Positions 15,911-24,666 of a DNA stretch of 64,000 nt are shown here, piece after piece. The position numbers and the translations under genes were made by a program. The notes beneath the pieces were generated by a model, which saw only the letters and a list, made by a program, of their open reading frames with translations, was not told where the DNA came from and ran no database searches. How positions within the stretch are numbered: the first letter of the stretch is position 1; every line of letters starts with the position of its first letter. This DNA is from Phormidium tenue FACHB-1050 (GTDB taxonomy: Bacteria > Cyanobacteriota > Cyanobacteriia > Pseudanabaenales > Pseudanabaenaceae), in contig NZ_JACJQY010000010.1 of NCBI RefSeq assembly GCF_014696925.1, forward strand, positions 62,001 to 126,000, given 5' to 3'.

Positions 15911-16804
15911 ATGCCACCGTCTCATTGTTCCTCTCTGCTCATGACTCCCTTGGCAAAACAAGTGGCAAATATTACTGGATCTACGGCAAAGCCAGAACGC
16001 CTTACTCCTCCACTGAAATGGGCTGGCGGTAAGCGTTGGCTAGTGCAACATTTGCAGCATACTTGGCAAAAACATAGCGATCACCGTTTGGTAGAGCCAT
16101 TTTGTGGGGGATTGGCGATCGCTTTAGGACTACAACCTCAAAAAGCCTTGTTAAATGACATCAATCCCCATGTAATCAATTTCTATAAATGTTTGCAAAA
16201 AGGCTTAAAACTGGAAATTGAGACTGAAAACATACGTGAGTTTTACTACGCTCAGAGAATAGAATTTAATCGCTTAATCCAATCTGGTGAAGCAGACACA
16301 CCAAAAGCTGCACAACTATTTTATTATCTCAATCGCACGGGCTATAACGGGCTTTGTCGGTTCAATCAGAAAGGAGGTTTTAATGTTCCTTTTGGGAAAT
16401 ATAAAACCATAAATTACAATCCAGATTTCTTGGCATATAAACCCACACTTTCCCAATGGAAATTTACAAATGTAGATTTTGCGAAGATTACCATTACTTC
16501 CAATGATCTAATTTATGCTGATCCTCCCTACGACGTTGAATTTCGGCAATATTCTAAAAATGGCTTTGAATGGTCAGAGCAAGAGCGCTTAGCGAACTGG
16601 CTAGCCAATCAAAGCTGTCCTGCGATCGCATCTAATCAAGCCACTGATCGCATTCTTTCACTCTACAAAGATTTGGGATTTGAATACAAAATTCTCGATG
16701 CGCCAAGGAGAATTAGCTGTAACGGCGATCGCGTCCCTGCCAAAGAAATGCTTGCCTATAAAGGATTTGGGAAGGGATTTGATTGGGAGCTAGAACTATC
16801 ATGA
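15911..16804 (+). CDS. DNA adenine methylase, Dam-like (D12 class)
   Basis: An N6-adenine methyltransferase (297 aa) of the D12 class. It shows PLKWAGGKRW (34-43), the SAM-binding EPFCGG (62-67), the Dam-like NRTGYNGLCRFNQKGGFNVPFG stretch (141-162 approx., cited in part as NRTGYNGLCRFN), and the catalytic DPPY (204-207). The NxxGYNGLCR region resembles enzymes methylating GATC; that specificity is inferred. GATC is the centre of HIP1, so a GATC enzyme would methylate this chromosome densely. The start could be ATG 15911 or an internal ATG at 15941. Its TGA overlaps the ATG of the next gene (ATGA). Confidence 0.92.
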   Translation: MPPSHCSSLLMTPLAKQVANITGSTAKPERLTPPLKWAGGKRWLVQHLQHTWQKHSDHRLVEPFCGGLAIALGLQPQKALLNDINPHVINFYKCLQKGLKLEIETENIREFYYAQRIEFNRLIQSGEADTPKAAQLFYYLNRTGYNGLCRFNQKGGFNVPFGKYKTINYNPDFLAYKPTLSQWKFTNVDFAKITITSNDLIYADPPYDVEFRQYSKNGFEWSEQERLANWLANQSCPAIASNQATDRILSLYKDLGFEYKILDAPRRISCNGDRVPAKEMLAYKGFGKGFDWELELS

Positions 16805-17220
16805 GTCTTCGGAATACGGAAACTGGTGCGGTTTTAGAACAGATGGTATTGCATTCTCTAATTTATGGCGGCTATCTCTATCAGTCACAGCAATACATTG
16901 GCAGTCGCCCAGGGGGAGGAAAACATAAAATTGATGTGGTGGCAAATCGTGGCGATCGCAATGTTTTAATTTCTCTCAAATGGCAACAAGTGGGAGGTAC
17001 TGCCGAGCAAAAAGTTCCCTTTGAAGTAATTTGTTTAATGGATGCAATGGAGCAAAACCCCAATTATCAAAAGGCTTATTTAGTCCTTGGCGGTGAGGGC
17101 TGGACTTTGCGTGATTTCTATATATCGGGAGATTTGCAGCAATATATTCCCTATGGCGATCGCGTGGAGATTGTCACCCTTGAGAGATTTATTATGAAAG
17201 CAAATATGGGGAAACTTTAA
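16801..17220 (+). CDS. Putative restriction endonuclease-like protein paired with the Dam-like methylase
   Basis: A 139-residue protein translationally coupled to the methylase by an ATGA overlap (16801-16804). The sequence GGGKHKIDVVANRGDRNVLISLKWQQVGG (cited in part: KIDVVANRGDRNVLISLKWQ, residues 42-61) looks like a PD-(D/E)XK core, with Asp45 and S-L-K at 58-60 followed by QQ; the usual acidic residue before the Lys is Ser here, and Glu13 could complete the site. The end of the protein is a Rossmann-like strand-helix pattern. Restriction function is inferred from coupling and fold pattern, not from recognised homology. An in-frame ATG six codons upstream is less likely. Confidence 0.62.
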   Translation: MSLRNTETGAVLEQMVLHSLIYGGYLYQSQQYIGSRPGGGKHKIDVVANRGDRNVLISLKWQQVGGTAEQKVPFEVICLMDAMEQNPNYQKAYLVLGGEGWTLRDFYISGDLQQYIPYGDRVEIVTLERFIMKANMGKL

Positions 17221-17225
17221 ATTAA

Positions 17226-17783
17226 TCAAAACACTTCCTGCCATGCAAAAGTCACATCAGGAAAAGCAAGCATTGAAAATGTATCGTTCTGTTCGTAACG
17301 CTGCATCCGTTTATATCCTAATACCGATGGTTGCGAATATCCCTCAATAATTTTTCTGTTCACATCAAACAACCACATCTCAGGAATTCCTGCCGCAGCA
17401 TAAAGTGGGCTTTTGATTTCGCGATCATAGGTGATCGTGCTATCGGCAACTTCAATGATTAGCAAAATATCAACAGGCGTTGGCAAAGAATTTTCATAAA
17501 AATCATTACGAGGTTTAAGAATTGCGAGATCGGGTTGTGGCTCTGAATTGTCAGCTAGACGAATTGGGTTTTGTACTGAAGCTATTATGCGATCGCCCAA
17601 TTTCTTAGTAGAGAGAGTAACCAGACGATTTACACAAGCAGCGTGTTTTCTACCAATTGGGGACATTTCCGTAATTTCTCCGTTAATTAATTCGAGGCGA
17701 TCGCCTTCAGCAAAAACACCAGCTTCATGCATCAGATGATATTGCTCTGTTGTAAATTTGTGTGTAAGTAATTGAACGGGCAT
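17226..17783 (-). CDS. Uma2 family (DUF820) endonuclease-like protein
   Basis: A 185-residue Uma2 protein. Motifs are FTTEQYHLMHEAGVFAEGDRLELINGEI near the N-terminus, SEPQPDLAILKPRNDFY with the conserved PD, LLIIEVADSTITYDREIKSPLYAAAGIPEMWLFDV with the conserved E and the helix, and a C-terminal strand. Only about 35% of positions look shared with the 14.1 kb copy, so these are distinct paralogues. It converges on the Dam-linked nuclease gene with 5 bp between stops. Confidence 0.9.
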   Translation of the reverse strand: MPVQLLTHKFTTEQYHLMHEAGVFAEGDRLELINGEITEMSPIGRKHAACVNRLVTLSTKKLGDRIIASVQNPIRLADNSEPQPDLAILKPRNDFYENSLPTPVDILLIIEVADSTITYDREIKSPLYAAAGIPEMWLFDVNRKIIEGYSQPSVLGYKRMQRYEQNDTFSMLAFPDVTFAWQEVF

Positions 17784-17854
17784 AAAATTTATCTCCTTAA
17801 TTACAAGTACATTTTCGCAATCTATAGTGACTCCCGAAGCGCGGCATTATAGAT

Positions 17855-18487
17855 TTAATTTAGCGAAACCCTAGCTCTATATAATAATTTCTCGCCTTGC
17901 CTATAACCCACATATCGCACGATCGCCATAGCTCCTATTTCGGTCTCATCACTTCCTTCCATTAATTGATGCTGTTGTGGATCATAGGGAACTTCTACAC
18001 CAACGGAACCGATCACCGTAATTCCCCATTTTTGCAAGAGCGCATCAATAGGGCGCAACAATGGCAAGATATTTTTGGCTAGCATATTCGGATTACTTTG
18101 AGCCGCATAGACCGCTGATGGTAATTGCAAAAGTAGAGACTCTAATTGATGAATGGTTTCTCGTTCAAACTGCGATCGCAACTCTTGGGTTTGCTGCTCA
18201 AATTTTTGCTGTAACCGTTGATATTCTTCTCGCAAAGCCGAAACCTCTGAAATTGAGGCTTCTGAATTGCTTGGCTCACTAATAAACTTAGTAATCAGTT
18301 CATTAACTTCAATTTGCAGCACTTCTGCTAACTTCACTAAATCGGTATATTTTAAAGTTGCCGCGTTGCCTTTACGCAGCGTATCGATTGCCCGACGTGA
18401 CATTCCTGTGCGATCACTTAGTGATTGGAAGCTAGTTATACCAGCTAGATTCATCAAGTGACGTAATATTTCAGTGCGATCGTCCAT
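17855..18487 (-). CDS. HTH protein with GrpE-like C-terminal domain
   Basis: From ATG 18487 the protein has 210 residues: an N-terminal Cro/CI-type helix-turn-helix (about 1-62, SFQSLSDRTGMSRRAIDTLRKGN then LVKLAEVLQIEVNELI), a coiled coil (about 75-120, rich in E, Q and R), and a C-terminal beta-rich part (VGVEVPYDPQQHQLMEG, AIVRYVGYRQGEKLLYRARVSL) that resembles the GrpE head domain. An upstream in-frame start at 18553 would translate a palindrome, so it is rejected. DNA-binding plus a GrpE-like fold suggests a regulator tied to the DnaK system, but this is inference. Confidence 0.75.
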   Translation of the reverse strand: MDDRTEILRHLMNLAGITSFQSLSDRTGMSRRAIDTLRKGNAATLKYTDLVKLAEVLQIEVNELITKFISEPSNSEASISEVSALREEYQRLQQKFEQQTQELRSQFERETIHQLESLLLQLPSAVYAAQSNPNMLAKNILPLLRPIDALLQKWGITVIGSVGVEVPYDPQQHQLMEGSDETEIGAMAIVRYVGYRQGEKLLYRARVSLN

Positions 18488-18506
18488 AGCCTGATTTAAT
18501 AAACTA

Positions 18507-18570
18507 ATAAAGAATCCATTTTGTGTGTGGGCGGCTTTGCCGCCCACACACAAAATGATTCTTTATTTTT
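18507..18570. repeat. Long palindrome (29 bp arms, one bulge) with TTT loop
   Basis: The arms (AATAAAGAAT...GGGCGGC) pair throughout except for one extra C in the left arm. It lies between divergent genes, so it is not a simple terminator; it sits in the 5' leader of the HTH gene. Confidence 0.82.
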
Positions 18571-18617
18571 ATTGTACTATCATCATCTTTCTAGCTCTTT
18601 GAATAATTACCTGTTCT

Positions 18618-19274
18618 ATGCCTAATAAACTTGGATTTTGGTTGATTTGGATTTTATTTGGGGTTTATGCATTCATCTTTGCACCGCCTGATAGCCCCGA
18701 CACATTGGCGTTAATCCAAAAGCTGATCGCAGGTGACTGGCAAGGGACAAATGCTTATATTGTGGCGCTATTTAATTTGATGGGCGTTTTTCCCTGCATT
18801 TATGCCTGTATGTTAGCCAGCGATGGACAGGGGCAGAAAATACCAACTTGGTTATTTTCGTTACTCTCATTTTTAGTAGGAGCCTTTGCGCTGTTGCCCT
18901 ACTTTGCTTTGCGTGAGCCAAATCCAACCTTTGTTGGTAAAAAAGGTTGGAATATCAAAATTTTAGATTCGCGTTTTGCAGGTATTGGGATTAGTGCGAT
19001 CGCCCTTTACTTTTTAGTGTACGGATTCGCAAATGGTAATGGGGCTGATTTTATCCAGCAATGGCAAACCAGTCGATTTATTCATGTGATGAGTTTAGAT
19101 TTTTGCATGTTGTCGCTGATGTTCCCTTGGTTGCTTAGTGATGATATGGAAAGACGCGGTATGACTGATGATCGCTTCTTTTCATTTATTGCGCTTATCC
19201 CTCTAATTGGTGCATTAATTTATCTATGTTTGCGATCGCCTTTAATTGAGAGCGAACAAGAGGCAACTGCTTAA
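18618..19274 (+). CDS. Conserved membrane protein, unknown function
   Basis: A 218-residue integral membrane protein with about five to six hydrophobic segments (about 6-22, 46-66, 78-96, 118-136, 153-172, 190-206). I recognise it only as a type of protein common in cyanobacteria and plastid-bearing organisms, with FNLMGVFPCIYACMLASDG as the best-conserved looking stretch. No catalytic motif is visible. It runs divergently from the HTH/GrpE-like gene, with a long palindrome between them. Confidence 0.7.
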   Translation: MPNKLGFWLIWILFGVYAFIFAPPDSPDTLALIQKLIAGDWQGTNAYIVALFNLMGVFPCIYACMLASDGQGQKIPTWLFSLLSFLVGAFALLPYFALREPNPTFVGKKGWNIKILDSRFAGIGISAIALYFLVYGFANGNGADFIQQWQTSRFIHVMSLDFCMLSLMFPWLLSDDMERRGMTDDRFFSFIALIPLIGALIYLCLRSPLIESEQEATA

Positions 19275-19295
19275 GTACCTGTGCAGGATAAATTA

Positions 19296-19334
19296 CCAAA
19301 GGGGGTATGCCTCTGCGAGGCGCACCCCCTTTGG
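19296..19334. repeat. Palindrome with AAGTACCTGTG arm
   Basis: An 18-bp stem (CCAAAGGGGGT...) with two adjacent mismatches around TGC. It is preceded by AAGTACCTGTGCAGGATAAATTAC, of which the first 11 bases match elements at 4.0 and 15.7 kb. Confidence 0.75.
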
Positions 19335-19407
19335 GCTTGTACGGCTATATTATTTGTTTGGAACAGATGGTGTGATAAAGTGCGATCGCTTAGGCAAGGA
19401 AACAATT

Positions 19408-19456
19408 AACCCAAGAGAGAGTTGCGGCACGAAGTGCCGCAACTCTCTCTTAGGTT
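19408..19456. repeat. 23-bp palindrome with GAA loop, one mismatch
   Basis: Core TTGCGGCAC-GAA-GTGCCGCAA with outer AACC(C)AAGAGAGAG. It continues to TTTAGCTATAG on the right, so it has the GCTATA end. The core differs from the GGCGGCGC copies by paired changes. Confidence 0.82.
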
Positions 19457-19612
19457 TAGCTATAGATGTTCAGTAAAATGTCTGATGCTACAAATTGATC
19501 TTTTGAGTTAGGGTTGAGCAAGTTTTTCAGGCTCTGATTGATATATGTCATTGTTACAATTACGATCACAGATCAATTATTTGCCCTCCCGATCCGAGGA
19601 TAAATAAAATTG

Positions 19613-21217
19613 ATGAGCGCAACAAATGAGGCAAATCAGTCACAGGTCAACCTTGTTGCTGCATTCCAAGCTGCACAGGATATTTCACGAGAGTTAAATG
19701 TTGATAAGTTAGTTAGTCTGAGTCTTTCAGCATTACTAGAGTTATCGGACGCACAATCAGGTGTTGTAATTTTAGTTGATGATCAAAAATTTACGATCGC
19801 TGCCATGATTTCTGAGCGATCGCCAAACTTAGAAATCCCTCAGAACCTGACTCTTGCTAGTGCGGATGCTTCTAGTTTACCAATATTAATGGTGCGCCAT
19901 ACCCTCGACAATCGCACAGAAACCATCTGGAATCAAAATAGCCCTGATCCACATTTTGCTGATGATCCCTATTGGTTAACGCATTCTCCACAAGCAGGGC
20001 TATGCATTCCCCTATGCGAGGATGGTGAACTAATAGGAGCAATTTATTTGGAAGATCGGGTCAGCCAAAAACTACTACAGACTGATTACTTACAAGTTTT
20101 ACGATCGCTCTGTCAACAACTAGCTATTTCACTGGTGCGATCGCATGAATTCTCTAATATTAACCAGCACAAAGAATTTGAAGAAGCTTTAAAACGCAGT
20201 AACTCACTTCTGACAGCCCAGCGTGAAGCCTCTGTTGATGGAGTGTTAGCAGTAGATGAGCAAGGACGGATTGTTAGCTATAACAATCGATTTTGTGAAT
20301 TATGGCAAATTCCTGAATCAGTTCTCCAATCTGTGGAGTATGGAGGATTGCTGAGCCTCTTGCAACATCATCTCCAATTGCCTGATGGATTAGTGGAAGC
20401 CCTTGAAAATGCCTATGATTCTCCTGAGAAGTATACTCAACGAGAAATTTATCTTGCCGATCGCCGTGTGATTGATTGCTATTCGGGACAGGTGCATTCT
20501 CCCGATGGGAAGTTTTATGGGATGGTTTGGTACTTTCGTGATGTCACAGAACGTATCTGCATACTTCAAGAACTGCGAGCTGAACAAGAACGTTCTGAGC
20601 GGTTATTGCTGAATATGTTGCCTGAGAAGATTGCCAAAAAACTCAAACATAGCCGCGCCTCAATGGCGGATGGATTTGAAGAGGTATCAGTTCTATTTGC
20701 GGACATTGTGGGCTTTACTGAACTTTCTTGCAATATGTCACCAGTCCAGTTGGTCGGTCTGCTGAACCGCATTTTTTCGATGTTTGATAATTTGTGCGAT
20801 CAATACAAACTCGAAAAGATCAAAACCATTGGTGATGCCTATATGGTGGTGAGTGGATTGCCTGAACCAAGAGCCGATCATGCGGCGGCGATCGCCAATA
20901 TGGCTCTCGATATGCAAAAAGCAATCTCTCAAGTTAAGTCCCGTGAAGGTATCCAAATTTCGATGCGAATTGGCATTAATTCGGGACCAGTCATTGCTGG
21001 TGTGATTGGAACGAAAAAGTTTATTTACGATCTCTGGGGCGATACGGTCAACGTCGCTAGTCGGATGGAGTCCTTGGGAACGCCGAAGTCGATTCAGGTT
21101 ACCGAGGGTACATATTTACGGTTACGCGATCAGTTTAATTTTGAGCAACGTGGTTTGATTCCTGTCAAAGGCAAAGGCGAAATGATGACCTATTGGCTAG
21201 TTGGGAAAGTCAATTAA
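19613..21217 (+). CDS. Adenylate cyclase, class III, with GAF and PAS domains
   Basis: A soluble 534-residue enzyme converting ATP to cAMP. It has an N-terminal GAF domain (about 10-165), a PAS domain (about 195-312; VDGVLAVDEQGRIVSYNNRF), a short coiled linker (RAEQERSERLLLNMLPEKIA) and a C-terminal class III catalytic domain (about 345-530). Metal-binding aspartates are Asp364 in LFADIVGFT and Asp408 in TIGDAY. The base-specifying pair is Lys404 and Asp473 (IYDLWGD), which selects ATP over GTP. The start is ATG 19613 rather than the TTG before it. GAF and PAS imply control by a small ligand or redox/light signal. A CpdA-like phosphodiesterase gene lies 2.5 kb downstream. Confidence 0.95.
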   Translation: MSATNEANQSQVNLVAAFQAAQDISRELNVDKLVSLSLSALLELSDAQSGVVILVDDQKFTIAAMISERSPNLEIPQNLTLASADASSLPILMVRHTLDNRTETIWNQNSPDPHFADDPYWLTHSPQAGLCIPLCEDGELIGAIYLEDRVSQKLLQTDYLQVLRSLCQQLAISLVRSHEFSNINQHKEFEEALKRSNSLLTAQREASVDGVLAVDEQGRIVSYNNRFCELWQIPESVLQSVEYGGLLSLLQHHLQLPDGLVEALENAYDSPEKYTQREIYLADRRVIDCYSGQVHSPDGKFYGMVWYFRDVTERICILQELRAEQERSERLLLNMLPEKIAKKLKHSRASMADGFEEVSVLFADIVGFTELSCNMSPVQLVGLLNRIFSMFDNLCDQYKLEKIKTIGDAYMVVSGLPEPRADHAAAIANMALDMQKAISQVKSREGIQISMRIGINSGPVIAGVIGTKKFIYDLWGDTVNVASRMESLGTPKSIQVTEGTYLRLRDQFNFEQRGLIPVKGKGEMMTYWLVGKVN

Positions 21218-21314
21218 AGTCAGTTTGTTTGATCTCAAAGCTCTGTATGACTTCTATATGAAGAGAGTAATGAAATCTTGCTAGAATGAGATGAGGAAAT
21301 ATTGACATGAGCAT

Positions 21315-22163
21315 ATGAAGTTTATCAGCCCTAAAACTGATTTTGCGTTCAAGAAAATCTTTGGCTCTGAACAAAGCCATGATGTCTTGATCAGTTTTTT
21401 GAATGCAATGATTTACAACGGCGATCGCAGAATCTCGCAATTAGAAATTCTCAATCCTTATTTAACTCCGCGCATCCGAGGTGTTAAGGATACTTATCTT
21501 GATGTCAAAGCCAAGTTGGATAATGGCACAAGCGTAATTATTGAAATGCAAGTATTGAATATCGAAGGATTTGAGAAGCGGATTCTCTACAATGCTGCAA
21601 AAGCTTACTCGATTCAACTTGGTATCGGACAATCTTACTCGCTCCTAAATCCAGTAATTGCGCTTACGATTACTGATTTTGTGATGTTTCCCGAAATAAA
21701 TCAATTGACTTCTCGGTTTATTTTAAAAGAGAAAGACTTTTTGATTGACTATCCCATCTACGATTTGGAACTTGTATTTGTCGAGTTGCCAAAGTTTGAT
21801 AAAGCGCTCATAGAGCTAGAAACCTTGGCGGACAAGTGGTTATATTTCCTCAAACACGCAATCGATTTAGATGTTGTACCAGAAAGTATGAATCTAGTAC
21901 CAGAAATTAAGCAAGCCTTTGAATTTGCGAGAGAAGGAAATCTCTCACCTGAAGAATTAGACGAATTAGAACATCAGGAGTTTTTTATCCAAGATCAACA
22001 TAATGCGATCTTCAAGGCTCTGAAACAAGGCAAAACAGAGGCAAAGCTAGAAATGGCTGCAAAATTGCTGGATCTGCTTGATGATGCTGCCATTAGCCTT
22101 GCGACTGGAATGAGTTTGCCAGAAATAGCGAAATTGAGAAGTATGCGATCGCAAAATCAATAA
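21315..22163 (+). CDS. Rpn/PD-(D/E)XK nuclease family transposase-like protein
   Basis: A 282-residue protein of the Rpn (recombination-promoting nuclease) type. The N-terminus PKTDFAFKKIFG is diagnostic, followed by the core DTYLDVKAKLDNG and VIIEMQ with the catalytic Asp, Glu and Gln, and LYNAAKAYSIQLGIG. The C-terminal third is helical and charged, ending in a KLLDLLDDAAISLATGMSLPEIAKL motif common to the family. It is not flanked by terminal repeats, so it is probably not a mobile element itself. Function in recombination is known for E. coli RpnA only. Confidence 0.82.
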   Translation: MKFISPKTDFAFKKIFGSEQSHDVLISFLNAMIYNGDRRISQLEILNPYLTPRIRGVKDTYLDVKAKLDNGTSVIIEMQVLNIEGFEKRILYNAAKAYSIQLGIGQSYSLLNPVIALTITDFVMFPEINQLTSRFILKEKDFLIDYPIYDLELVFVELPKFDKALIELETLADKWLYFLKHAIDLDVVPESMNLVPEIKQAFEFAREGNLSPEELDELEHQEFFIQDQHNAIFKALKQGKTEAKLEMAAKLLDLLDDAAISLATGMSLPEIAKLRSMRSQNQ

Positions 22164-22182
22164 TTCTTCGTCTTGAGACTGT

Positions 22183-23481
22183 CTAAGGATGCACTAGCCA
22201 TGCTCTTTGAATTGGCTGCACGATCGCCTGTACTAGTGGCGACAACCGCGCAATATCTTGTAAACCTTGCTCCGTCTGGACATTGATCCCTTGTTTATAA
22301 ATGCTATAACCCTTAGTCCGCGCCACCCGAATCCCACAATAGTACTTAGGTTCTAGCCCTTGAGAAATTAGTTTCTCGCGCCAACTTTCGAGACTCTCTT
22401 GTTGCTGAATGTCATCCAAATGCGAAATATCAGTAGCTCGGAATAAATCGCGATCTAAAAAACGGCGGCATAAATCCGCAAGGGTGCGATCGCTACTATC
22501 GCGCCATCGATGCATATGATAGGCAAACACGGTGTCATCAGAGGCGAAATATTCTTCACAGGTAAGCGATTGCGGATCTTGCGTTAGCCAAGCCATTATT
22601 GTGCGATCGCTAAATATTTCTCCCGTAGAAATTAAAATCTTAGCCCTCCGAAAAATCCTTTCTAACAAAAATCTTGCCGCTAGGTTTTTAGGATGGTTGT
22701 ATACCTGCAAATACATAAAGTAGCGCACCGTCAAATAATGCTCGATCGCTACCATTCCCTTGCGCCCAATCACTAAGTTCTGCGAAATTGGATCAAAACG
22801 TAGAGCTAACAAAATACGATCCAGATCCAACTGCCCATATTTAGCACCCGTGAAATAACTATCACGTTCTAGATAATCAAGGCGATCGCAATCGATTTGA
22901 CTAGAAACCAGCTGATAGATTAATGGCACTGCATATTTTTTGGTAAATACCTTTTCTAATTCAGTAATTAAGTCCGTCGAAAAGTTATTGAGAACCTCCG
23001 CAATTTTGCCGAACTTTAATAATCGTAAAGTCCATATTTCATGATTACTCCCAAACACTTCTTCCGATGCATGGCTATAGGCTCCATGCCCAAGATCGTG
23101 GAGCAAAGCCGCAACTAAGACAACTGTCCGATGGATTGTCAGGTAAGGATATTTAGTGGCGATCGCATCAAAGGCGCGACGGGTCAAAGCCATTACACCT
23201 AGAGAATGGGTGAATCGCGAACCCTCAGCCCCATGAAATGTAAAGTAAGCAATATCAAGCTGGCGAATCCGTCTCAAACGCTGGAATTCAGGTGTATCAA
23301 TTAGTTGAATTAGTAGAGACTCTGTGCGATCGTTGCCATCAAGAGTAATCGCGCCATGGATGGGATCGTTATAGGTTCGAGACTTGCCAAATAACATAGA
23401 GTTTAGACGTGCTGTGATACAAATCACATTGCACTGATTACAGATATCATAAGTTAATAAGCAGACATATGATTTTGACAT
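22183..23481 (-). CDS. HD superfamily phosphohydrolase
   Basis: A cytosolic HD-domain hydrolase related to dGTPase/SAMHD1-like enzymes and to YdhJ. Key segments are YNDPIHGAITLDG, TPEFQRLRRIRQLD, RFTHSLGVMALTRRAFDAI, the HD motif LVAALLHDLGHGAYSHASEEVF, and SSQIDCDRLDYLERDSYFTGA with the downstream metal Asp. Full length from 23481 is 432 aa; the first 28 residues (ending at a Met giving MLFGKSRTYNDP, start 23397) are Cys-rich and not family-like, so 23397 is an alternative start. The substrate may be a dNTP, but this is not proven for the subfamily. Confidence 0.85.
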   Translation of the reverse strand: MSKSYVCLLTYDICNQCNVICITARLNSMLFGKSRTYNDPIHGAITLDGNDRTESLLIQLIDTPEFQRLRRIRQLDIAYFTFHGAEGSRFTHSLGVMALTRRAFDAIATKYPYLTIHRTVVLVAALLHDLGHGAYSHASEEVFGSNHEIWTLRLLKFGKIAEVLNNFSTDLITELEKVFTKKYAVPLIYQLVSSQIDCDRLDYLERDSYFTGAKYGQLDLDRILLALRFDPISQNLVIGRKGMVAIEHYLTVRYFMYLQVYNHPKNLAARFLLERIFRRAKILISTGEIFSDRTIMAWLTQDPQSLTCEEYFASDDTVFAYHMHRWRDSSDRTLADLCRRFLDRDLFRATDISHLDDIQQQESLESWREKLISQGLEPKYYCGIRVARTKGYSIYKQGINVQTEQGLQDIARLSPLVQAIVQPIQRAWLVHP

Positions 23482-23683
23482 CTGCTTTTTGCCTTAGTCT
23501 TTTGACAATGTTTCCAACAATTTTCAAAAAACAATGTAAACAGATTCAAAATCCGAGGTTCTGCTCAATGGGCTGAGCGGTTACTGCTTTCTTAGATTCA
23601 TCAAAGTATTCTAGGGAAGTAATAACGTAACAACAGAAATAAATAGTTGCTACTTAAAGCTTATCTACACAAGCCTAGGTAGT

Positions 23684-24508
23684 ATGAAGAATACAATGAA
23701 TTATGGTAGTTTCGTTTCTATTGCACAACTAACTGATATTCATCTATTTGAAGATATCAAACAGTCTCTGGTTGGCATCCAAACAGAAGCCTCTTTTCAA
23801 GAGGTTTTAATTAATGTTAAAAGAACCTTGTCGCAGATTGATTTATTGCTTTTGACAGGGGATTTGACTCAAGATGGTAGCGCCACCTCCTACGATCGCT
23901 TGCGGCGATCGTTGGATAAGTTTGGGATTCATTCCTATTGCTTAGCTGGTAATCATGATGATTTGTCCTTAATGCAAACCCATTTACCTAGCGAATACGT
24001 TCACCTCAGCCGCTCTCTAGATGTTGGTAAATGGCGAATTTTGTTACTTAGCTCGGTTGTCGTTGGCGCAGTACATGGATACTTAGCACCATCAGAATTA
24101 TTATGGCTAGAAGATACTCTTAACGCATATCCTGATCGCCCTACTTTAATCGCCTTTCATCATCCTGCTGTACCACTTGGTTCTAAATGGATGGATGGTA
24201 TTTGTTTGGAAAATCAAGATCAATTCTGGGAAATATGCGATCGCCATCCGCAAATAGAAGTTGTCTTGAATGGACATGCCCATCAAGACTTCGATCAAGT
24301 TTATGAAACCCCCCATAATTCGGTACGTTGTTTAGTTACTCCTTCAACTTGTATTCAGTTTGAGCCACAAAATCCCAATTTCCAAATTGACAGTCAACCG
24401 CCTGGGTTTCGCCATTTACGTTTGTATCCCAACGGTGTAATGGAAACAGAAGTCCATCGTCTCAAAGTTGGCAGTTTCCATCCTGATCTCGCAGCGATCG
24501 GCTATTAA
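23684..24508 (+). CDS. cpdA: CpdA-like 3',5'-cyclic nucleotide phosphodiesterase
   Basis: A calcineurin-like metallophosphoesterase of 274 residues, similar to CpdA, which hydrolyses cAMP to AMP. All five metal-site motifs are present: QLTDIHLF, LLTGDLTQDG, LAGNHDD, IAFHHPAVPLGS, and LNGHAHQDF. The start may be ATG 23684 or ATG 23696 (MNYGSF). There is no signal peptide. Proximity to the adenylate cyclase supports a cAMP role, although the two genes are separated by an Rpn gene and an opposing HD gene. Confidence 0.85.
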   Translation: MKNTMNYGSFVSIAQLTDIHLFEDIKQSLVGIQTEASFQEVLINVKRTLSQIDLLLLTGDLTQDGSATSYDRLRRSLDKFGIHSYCLAGNHDDLSLMQTHLPSEYVHLSRSLDVGKWRILLLSSVVVGAVHGYLAPSELLWLEDTLNAYPDRPTLIAFHHPAVPLGSKWMDGICLENQDQFWEICDRHPQIEVVLNGHAHQDFDQVYETPHNSVRCLVTPSTCIQFEPQNPNFQIDSQPPGFRHLRLYPNGVMETEVHRLKVGSFHPDLAAIGY

Positions 24509-24543
24509 AATTACAACCTAGCGACATCAACTGAATCATTAAC

Positions 24544-24606
24544 AAAACCCAATATTTATGTTGAGAGTGTTGCAAAGCAACACTCTCAACATAAATATTG
24601 GGTTTT
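24544..24606. repeat. Perfect 30-bp palindrome with AAA loop
   Basis: Arms 24544-24573 and 24577-24606 pair exactly, with outer AAAACCCAATATTTAT and inner GAGTGTTGC. It lies between cpdA and proB on the same strand. Confidence 0.9.
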
Positions 24607-24666
24607 ATTTCAGCGCAAAGCACTGTAGGATAAAAAATCGCTAGTTTTTTATCCTACTCTTTACAA

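Noticed and set aside
18488-18553. Upstream start of the HTH/GrpE-like gene giving an extra N-terminus
   Set aside because: The extra residues are a translation of the palindrome at 18507-18570, so the start was moved to 18487.
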